From: Pseudobdellovibrionaceae bacterium
GTDB lineage: Bacteria > Bdellovibrionota > Bdellovibrionia > Bdellovibrionales > UBA1609
DNA length: 5,555 nucleotides
Direction: 5' to 3'
Assembly: GCA_026712605.1 (NCBI GenBank)
Contig: JAPORL010000125.1
Coordinates: 1 to 5,555 of the forward strand
Part shown: one piece after another, positions 1 through 4,215 of the stretch
How positions within the stretch are numbered: the first letter of the stretch is position 1
Layout of the letters: every line of letters starts with the position of its first letter
The notes under the pieces: model-generated
The model's database searches: none
The model's input: only the letters and a program-made list of their open reading frames with translations
Told to the model about the DNA's origin: nothing
Made by a program: the position numbers and the translations under genes

Positions 1-46
1 TTTTGCCACCAAGCGACCTGTGGTCGCCTTGTTGTCAAATCCGAAC
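1..46 (+). repeat. Hairpin repeat, copy A
   Basis: First of two direct copies; it matches 129-174 at 41 of 46 positions by hand alignment. Its core is a perfect 6-bp hairpin, GCGACC (13-18), loop TGT (19-21), GGTCGC (22-27). Imperfect outer pairing (CACCAA against TTGTTG around one bulged C) extends the stem. The tail GTTGTCAAATCCGAAC (31-46) is identical in copy B. The element is much more GC-rich than its surroundings. It may be a small structured RNA segment or an extragenic palindromic repeat; it may also extend left beyond the window. Confidence 0.7.
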
Positions 47-128
47 TCGTTTTTAGTTTTGTATCTTACAAGCTTTTAATCAAGAAACTTAAATAGGAAT
101 AAATAGGACTTAAAATTTTAGACATGCG

Positions 129-174
129 TTTTGCTACAAAGCGACTTTTGGTTGCCTTGTTGTCAAATCCGAAC
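129..174 (+). repeat. Hairpin repeat, copy B
   Basis: Second copy, starting 128 bases after copy A. Stem GCGACT (141-146), loop TTT (147-149), GGTTGC (150-155). Two of the five differences from copy A fall in the stem, and both turn a G-C pair into a G-U wobble when read as plus-strand RNA, so a 6-bp stem with a 3-base loop is kept. The 3' tail (GTTGTCAAATCCGAAC) is unchanged. Confidence 0.7.
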
Positions 175-198
175 ACATTAAAATCTCTATTTTTATGA

Positions 199-225
199 AA
201 CTTTAAATAGACTAGTTAAGTCTAT
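199..225 (-). terminator. Possible terminator of the lipoprotein gene
   Basis: On the minus strand, about 40 bases past the lipoprotein stop, there is a perfect 7-bp hairpin: ATAGACT, loop TAACT, AGTCTAT (207-225). TTTAAAGTTT follows it. The stem is AT-rich and the T tract is broken, so termination strength is doubtful, but the position fits a transcript end. Confidence 0.35.
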
Positions 226-265
226 AACTTCCACAATTTAAACTGAATGAATAAAATGGAATGAA

Positions 266-1537
266 TTATTCTGAACTATCAGAACTTTCAGAATAACTAA
301 TTCTAGGAAAGATTCTATCATTTCTATTAAAGATTGCACACCATGCAGAGTCTGAACAGCTTGCTATATTATCCAAATCTAATAAATCATTACATGGTTC
401 AATTTCTTCATCTAGAGTTGTAAAATCTTCATAATCACAATCTTTTCCTTCTTCTCCTTCTATATCAGGATCAGAAGAATCATCTCCGCCCGCATTATAA
501 AACTCTCTAAACTCTTCAAAAGTGTTCCATTCTCTGATCATCAATAAAATCCTGTGTAAAGTTTCTCCAGCAATATCTAAGCAGGCAAATTCAAAAAATA
601 AATTCGGTGTATGATCGTAATAAGGAGATCTTTGTAAAAAGTCAGGAAGACTGCTTCTATTTAGATCTTTTAATCTTTCTGGCTCGCGATCTAACATTTC
701 TAAATAGTTTGCAAAAGGTGAACTAACACCAACATTAGCGCGTTCTTCTGCTCCATTGATTGAAATTAAATCTGTTAATGTTATACTTTCATTTTCTCCT
801 GTTTCTTTAGGACTTATTAAAATATTTTGATGAAATTCTTCTGTATTATGATCTCGCGATTCAGCAATAAGGCTAGGGCCTCCGAAGCATTCTAAATCGG
901 GTTCCCATTCAGACCCATCTGATTTTCTTCCACGACTACAACATCTTACAGCCTCTTCATCTATAGTAGCGCTTGCCGGACATAAATCTTCTTCATCTTC
1001 TACACAATTGCTCTGCCCAACAATCCTAAAACCACTTTCGTCATCCTCTTCATCATCACTACCACATTCTTCTACATCAGGACCTTCTAAAATTTCATGA
1101 TTAAAGTGCCAAGGTAGGGAGAGCTTAATGTAGTCACACATTCTGCCAGGAACATTATAAACAATATGAACTTCATTATTAACAAATTCATATTCTAAAA
1201 GATCTAGGATACAAATTAAATTTTCTTCTGAAGCTATTCTTTCATCAAGCTCTTCATCACTATCTGATCTGCTATAAAAAATTTCGCAATTAGAAAGACT
1301 ATTTCTTTCTTCAGCATCTCCATATTCTGTTGTAGTACTCATTTCGTAAAAAGGAATAGAGTCTCCTTCTGATTTGTATTGATCTGTATCTAAATCAACA
1401 TAAAAATACTCCGAATTAGAAGGAGCAGAGCCTTCCCCTATAGAAGGAAAATTATATCTTACACTAACACCTCCACCAAAATTGCAGGAAGTGAGTAAAA
1501 TTGTGAATGAAATAGAGAGTATTAACTTATTTAACAT
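266..1537 (-). CDS. Acidic cysteine-rich lipoprotein, function unknown
   Basis: A 423-residue exported lipoprotein. Lys4 and a hydrophobic stretch (5-15) lead to the lipobox L15-T16-S17-C18, the expected signal peptidase II site. Asn at +2 (not Asp) suggests sorting to the outer membrane. The mature part is very acidic, with Asp/Glu runs near 94-105, 156-168, 352-370 and 376-380, and a Ser/Asp/Glu tail. It has 14 cysteines besides C18 (84, 109, 134, 158, 178, 186, 199, 200, 217, 319, 367, 382, 394, 400), an even number consistent with disulfides outside the cytoplasm. Notable segments are a YNVPGRMCDY stretch (127-136) and a Cys-Cys pair (199-200). I do not recognise a characterised family; from memory it resembles uncharacterised lipoproteins of Bdellovibrio-like bacteria, unverified. 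ATG start with AGGA 4 bases upstream. It probably has its own promoter, 136 bases after rpe. Confidence 0.85.
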   Translation of the reverse strand: MLNKLILSISFTILLTSCNFGGGVSVRYNFPSIGEGSAPSNSEYFYVDLDTDQYKSEGDSIPFYEMSTTTEYGDAEERNSLSNCEIFYSRSDSDEELDERIASEENLICILDLLEYEFVNNEVHIVYNVPGRMCDYIKLSLPWHFNHEILEGPDVEECGSDDEEDDESGFRIVGQSNCVEDEEDLCPASATIDEEAVRCCSRGRKSDGSEWEPDLECFGGPSLIAESRDHNTEEFHQNILISPKETGENESITLTDLISINGAEERANVGVSSPFANYLEMLDREPERLKDLNRSSLPDFLQRSPYYDHTPNLFFEFACLDIAGETLHRILLMIREWNTFEEFREFYNAGGDDSSDPDIEGEEGKDCDYEDFTTLDEEIEPCNDLLDLDNIASCSDSAWCAIFNRNDRIFPRISYSESSDSSE

Positions 1538-1611
1538 CTAATCCTATTAGTATTTAAAAAATTCCTTTTTAAATTTAAGCCATTTATTATTTTAGCCAAA
1601 TGTACTACTTT

Positions 1612-1617
1612 AGTATA
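1612..1617 (-). promoter_or_regulatory. Possible -10 box for the lipoprotein gene
   Basis: The minus strand reads TATACT here, about 75 bases upstream of the lipoprotein ATG and just past the possible rpe terminator. No good TTGACA-like -35 lies at 16-18 bases spacing (AGTCTG at 17). In such AT-rich DNA this is weak evidence. Confidence 0.25.
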
Positions 1618-1625
1618 GATAAGCT

Positions 1626-1647
1626 AAAAAAAACCAGACTTTTGTCT
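1626..1647 (-). terminator. Possible terminator after rpe
   Basis: On the minus strand, 26 bases past the rpe stop: AGAC, loop AAAA, GTCT (1636-1647), then GG and eight T residues (1626-1633). The T tract is good, but the stem has only 4 bp with mismatched or wobble extension. It would separate the def-fmt-rpe group from the lipoprotein gene. Confidence 0.4.
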
Positions 1648-1673
1648 TAGATATAAAAGATAAACAGATTAAA

Positions 1674-2321
1674 TTAAATACAATTTCTTAATTGTGAAAT
1701 GTTGTCAGAGTAGCTTCCACTTTTAAAAATGTAATTTCCAGCAACTAATATATCTGCTTGAGGCACTTGCTTTGCTGTTTCAGGAGTGATACCGCCATCA
1801 ACCTCAATTAAAATAGAGCTTTTTAGAGAATTTAATTTATTTTTTAAAAGGCTTACCTTTTTTGCTTGTTCTTTTAAAAAAACTTGTCCTCCCGCTCCCG
1901 GCTCTACTGTCATTATTAAAACTATATCTAAATTTTCTAAAAAAGGGAACACTTTATCTATAGGAGTATTTGGCTTAACAGACAATCCCGCTTTTAAATT
2001 TGAGCTTTTAATTTTATTTATTAAATCTATAGGTTTTGAACAGGCCTCCACATGAAAAGTGATAGAATTAGCTCCGGCTTTAGCAAAAGGCAAAATAAGT
2101 TTTTCAGGTTTTTCTACCATAAGGTGAACATCAAAAGGCAGTAAAGAAAAAGATCTCAAAGCTTTTAACACAGGAGGACCAAAAGTGAGATTAGGAACAA
2201 AGTGTGAATCCATAATATCCCAATGAATCCAATCGGCTCCAGCCTGTTCTAAAGCTTTCACTTCTTTTCCTAACTGAGAAAAATCACTAGATAATAAACT
2301 GGGAGCAACTAAAAAGCTCAT
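1674..2321 (-). CDS. rpe: Ribulose-phosphate 3-epimerase
   Basis: Interconverts D-ribulose 5-phosphate and D-xylulose 5-phosphate in the cytoplasmic pentose phosphate pathway. At 215 residues it is a full-length TIM barrel (family about 220). It opens with APSLLSSDF (6-14). Expected metal and catalytic residues are present: H33 and D35 in HWDIMD, H66 in DVHLMVEKP, and D175 in EVDGGI. The glycine-rich phosphate loop is EPGAGGQ (140-146). Small departures from the usual consensus are Ser39 where MDGHF normally has Gly, Ala143 in place of the common Phe of PGFGGQ, and Asn196 where a Ser usually follows Gly near the end. None removes a known catalytic group. The ATG start is followed directly by the conserved N-terminus; no strong Shine-Dalgarno is visible. 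It starts 24 bases after the second fmt stop, which suggests co-transcription with fmt. Confidence 0.97.
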   Translation of the reverse strand: MSFLVAPSLLSSDFSQLGKEVKALEQAGADWIHWDIMDSHFVPNLTFGPPVLKALRSFSLLPFDVHLMVEKPEKLILPFAKAGANSITFHVEACSKPIDLINKIKSSNLKAGLSVKPNTPIDKVFPFLENLDIVLIMTVEPGAGGQVFLKEQAKKVSLLKNKLNSLKSSILIEVDGGITPETAKQVPQADILVAGNYIFKSGSYSDNISQLRNCI

Positions 2322-2345
2322 AGCTTTTTATAACATGTTAATTTT

Positions 2346-2480
2346 TTAAAAAAAACGATCTTTTAGCTTTAATTTTTGACCTCTCAAAAATTCTTCAATT
2401 TTTTGGATTTTTTTCCCCTCCAGTTGTAATTTTAAAAGTTTTAAAGACTTTGATCCACAAGCGACTATCAGTTGATTTTT
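2346..2480 (-). pseudogene. fmt: 3' remnant of fmt beyond the in-frame stop
   Basis: Reading on in the same frame after the TAA at 2481-2483 gives 44 sense codons and a second TAA at 2346-2348. The translation starts KNQLIVACGS, contains LKLQLEGKKIQ, and ends in an EEFLRG segment. This matches the Fmt C-terminus, which in E. coli has KNGL..ATGDG and LQ..GKK at the same places. Counting the stop as one codon, the whole gene is 314 codons against 315 in E. coli. No frame change is needed, so one codon became a stop, or the base call is wrong, or the stop is read through. Confidence 0.9.
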
Positions 2481-3290
2481 TTAAATAGCGCAAATTTCTC
2501 CTGGAGAAAAATCAAAAAAATCCTCTTTGGCTATTTGAGAGCTATAAATTTTTAACCGCTTTCCTTTTAAAAAGCAAAAAGCCTGAGGTCCTAAATATAA
2601 AGCTCTAATTTGATTATGAATTTCCAATGCCGATTTTGTCCATACAATTTGAGCTGATTTTTTTTGGATTTTATGAGCATAAGTTACTTGTGAAGTGTCT
2701 TGCGCTATAGGTTTTATTTTATTTTCTAAGTAGGGAATGAGTTTTTCTTTGAGTAAAATTTTTGTTTCTTTTAAGGATTTTTCAAAAAGAGTTTTAGAAT
2801 TATCTTCTTCCTTAATGTAAAATTCTCGTTTTGCAATGATATCCCCTGCATCTAATTGTTCAGTCATAACCTGTAGACAAATACCTGTTTTTTGATCTCC
2901 AAACATCAAGGCTCTTTGTATGGGAGCGGCGCCTCTTAAACGAGGCAATAAACTAAAATGAAGGTTAAGACAGTTTTTTGGAAAAATTTTAAGATATTTT
3001 AAAGGTAAAATCTGTCCATAAGCACAGACAAAACAAAAATCAGCTTTTTGTTCTAAAACAGTTTTTAAAAAAGAGTCTGTTGAGCAATCTAAAGGTTCTA
3101 ATACGGGAATTTTTTTTATAAGAGCAAATCTTTTCACAGGAGAATTTTTATTTTTAAGCCCCCTTCCTTGTAAACTATTAGGCTGAGTTAATACTGCTTT
3201 TAGATCTAAAAGGGGATTTGTAAGTAACAACTCTAAAACTTTTATAGATATTTCAGAAGTGCCAGCAAAAATAAAAGAAAACTTTTTCAC
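2481..3290 (-). CDS. fmt: Methionyl-tRNA formyltransferase, interrupted by an in-frame stop
   Basis: Transfers a formyl group from 10-formyltetrahydrofolate to Met-tRNAfMet for initiation. This open part is 269 residues (family about 310-315). The N-terminal Rossmann-like domain has FAGTSE (8-13), the tRNA-contacting loop TQPNSLQGRG and SPVK (35-53), the catalytic triad equivalents N109, H111 and D147 (LNLH and LDAGD), and LLPRLRGAAPIQRA (114-127). The C-terminal tRNA-binding barrel begins after about 205 but stops at PGEICAI; the remainder lies in frame downstream. The start is GTG, because an in-frame TAA lies 7-9 bases upstream; the nearest Shine-Dalgarno-like AGGG is 13 bases away, unusually far. 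It is 194 bases downstream of def. A truncated product may be unstable or bind tRNA poorly. Confidence 0.93.
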   Translation of the reverse strand: MKKFSFIFAGTSEISIKVLELLLTNPLLDLKAVLTQPNSLQGRGLKNKNSPVKRFALIKKIPVLEPLDCSTDSFLKTVLEQKADFCFVCAYGQILPLKYLKIFPKNCLNLHFSLLPRLRGAAPIQRALMFGDQKTGICLQVMTEQLDAGDIIAKREFYIKEEDNSKTLFEKSLKETKILLKEKLIPYLENKIKPIAQDTSQVTYAHKIQKKSAQIVWTKSALEIHNQIRALYLGPQAFCFLKGKRLKIYSSQIAKEDFFDFSPGEICAI

Positions 3291-3484
3291 AAAACTTTAT
3301 CAACCCTATTTTGAATTTCTATCTTAGCTGTTATTTCATAGCAAGCAGAAAACTTCAAAAAAAAGTGAAAAACAGCGCGACCATAGATCGCTTTGTGTTC
3401 CACAGCAGACCTAAGTTTTTGAACTTCTTATTTTACAAACTTTTATATGAGATAGTATATAATTTCTAAAAAATTAATTTTTAA
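3291..3484 (-). promoter_or_regulatory. def-fmt spacer, possible fmt-rpe leader
   Basis: This is unusually long for a def-fmt spacer. Read on the minus strand it holds a TATACT -10-like box (3454-3459, no clear -35), the hairpin repeat copy C, broken T tracts just after that hairpin, and an AGGG before the fmt GTG. I see no open frame worth calling. It could carry a second promoter for fmt-rpe, or an attenuating hairpin. Confidence 0.3.
3366..3400 (-). repeat. Hairpin repeat, diverged copy C
   Basis: On the minus strand this reads ACAAAGCGA followed by a hairpin GCGATC, loop TAT, GGTCGC (3377-3391), then GCTGTTTTTC. The ACAAAGCGA block is identical to copy B, and the 6-bp stem with 3-base loop is the same design. 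One stem position is a G-U wobble on this strand but a C-A mismatch on the other, which supports minus-strand orientation. The conserved tail of copies A and B is mostly lost. Confidence 0.5.
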
Positions 3485-4069
3485 TTAGGCTAAGACAGTT
3501 TTAGTAGGATAACCATGTTTTTTTATTTCTTCTTTAAGCCTTTGCGCTTTTATCGGACTTAAATGGTCAATAAAAAGTTTACCATCCAAATGATCGATTT
3601 CATGTTGTAGGCAAATAGATAAAAGTCCGTCTGTTTTTATTAAAATCTCTTTTCCCTCTTTGTTTAAAGCTTTTACTTCTACAATTTCAGCTCTTTTCAC
3701 TTCTGCAAAATAGCTTGGAAAGCTTAGGCAACCTTCAGGAAAAATAACTTGACCTTCTTTTTTGATAATTTCCGGATTAAATAAAATTAAAGGTTGTTTA
3801 ATATGAGCGACTAAATTTTTTTTTAAAGTAGAGGAAGAGTAGCGTGAGTCTTTTTCATTTTCTGATGAAAGTTCTGAGCTTGTGTCTGCTACTAAAAGAC
3901 GAACAGGCTGAGCCACTTGAATAGCCGCCAAACCAACTCCATTCTCGTTTTTCATAGTTTCCAACATATTTTCAGCCAGCTTTTTTAATTCTTCTGTGAT
4001 TTGATTAACTTTTTTGCCTTTATTTCTCAAAAGGGGGTTAGGAAATCTTAAAATCTCTAACAAGGCCAT
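3485..4069 (-). CDS. def: Peptide deformylase
   Basis: Removes the formyl group from the N-terminal methionine of nascent proteins; a cytoplasmic, ribosome-associated metalloenzyme. All three family motifs are intact: GVGLAAIQV (44-52, with Q51), EGCLSFP (112-118, metal ligand C114) and QHEIDHLDG (155-163, ligands H156 and H160, catalytic E157). The length is 194 residues against about 168 in E. coli. The extra length is mostly a Ser/Glu/Lys-rich insertion at about 63-90, between the strand LLVAD and LILFNPEI. The ATG start is directly followed by the usual hydrophobic N-terminus (LEILRFPNPLLR). It leads the minus-strand group and is transcribed divergently from the receiver-domain gene. Confidence 0.97.
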   Translation of the reverse strand: MALLEILRFPNPLLRNKGKKVNQITEELKKLAENMLETMKNENGVGLAAIQVAQPVRLLVADTSSELSSENEKDSRYSSSTLKKNLVAHIKQPLILFNPEIIKKEGQVIFPEGCLSFPSYFAEVKRAEIVEVKALNKEGKEILIKTDGLLSICLQHEIDHLDGKLFIDHLSPIKAQRLKEEIKKHGYPTKTVLA

Positions 4070-4124
4070 AGACTACTCATAATAAATTCTATCTATCAAA
4101 AAGCCAGATTAATAGCTTTTTTTA

Positions 4125-4147
4125 CAAATTAGCATTTAGCTAACTTG
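4125..4147. promoter_or_regulatory. Dyad between divergent genes, possible operator
   Basis: A 23-bp inverted repeat, CAAaTTAGC, spacer ATTTA, GCTAAcTTG, with 8 of 9 arm positions complementary. It lies between the divergent starts of def (4069) and the receiver gene (4216), where a shared operator would sit. There is no T tract, so it does not look like a terminator. I do not recognise the regulator. Confidence 0.35.
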
Positions 4148-4173
4148 CAAAATTCTCTTTTAAATGTCATGTG

Positions 4174-4179
4174 TATAAT
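4174..4179 (+). promoter_or_regulatory. Likely -10 box of the receiver-domain gene
   Basis: A perfect TATAAT, 36 bases before the TTG start, with a TG pair directly in front. No convincing -35 lies at normal spacing; TTGCAA (4145-4150) is 23 bases away, which is too far. Confidence 0.45.
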
Positions 4180-4182
4180 ATA

Positions 4183-4200
4183 GTTTTTTTATAAAAAAAC
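4183..4200 (+). repeat. Perfect 18-bp AT palindrome in the 5' leader
   Basis: GTTTTTTTATAAAAAAAC is fully self-complementary. It lies just after the TATAAT box and immediately before the Shine-Dalgarno region of the receiver-domain gene. It could be chance in AT-rich DNA, a weak hairpin in the leader, or a protein-binding site. Confidence 0.4.
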
Positions 4201-4202
4201 AA

Positions 4203-4207
4203 GAGGA
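4203..4207 (+). promoter_or_regulatory. Ribosome binding site deciding a TTG start
   Basis: GAGGA ends 8 bases before the TTG at 4216. The other TTG, in frame at 4222, would be 14 bases away, so 4216 is preferred. No in-frame ATG occurs before the receiver domain begins. Confidence 0.6.
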
Positions 4208-4215
4208 AAAGAATT

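Noticed and set aside
31..49. tRNA-like T-arm on the minus strand (GTTCGGATTTGAC)
   Set aside because: No acceptor stem, anticodon arm or conserved D-arm can be formed around it.
1..174. CRISPR array from the two direct repeats
   Set aside because: Only two imperfect copies, 128 bases apart, with related sequence between them instead of unique spacers; no cas genes.
66..176. Minus-strand 36-codon frame starting at a GTG and running through copy B of the repeat (MFGFDNKATKSRFVAK...)
   Set aside because: No ribosome binding site, the frame is not kept in copy A after the stop, and the conserved hairpin explains the sequence better. It would deserve another look if many genomic copies keep this frame.
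245..266. Direct repeat GAATGAAT (245-252 and 259-266)
   Set aside because: Eight bases of AT-rich sequence; easily chance.
1786..2055. Plus-strand open frame of 89 codons
   Set aside because: It lies antisense within rpe, whose identity is certain; no ribosome binding site or recognisable protein.
2481..2483. TAA recoded as a sense codon, explaining readthrough in fmt
   Set aside because: rpe, def, the lipoprotein gene and the second end of fmt all terminate at TAA, so a genome-wide recoding is not supported.
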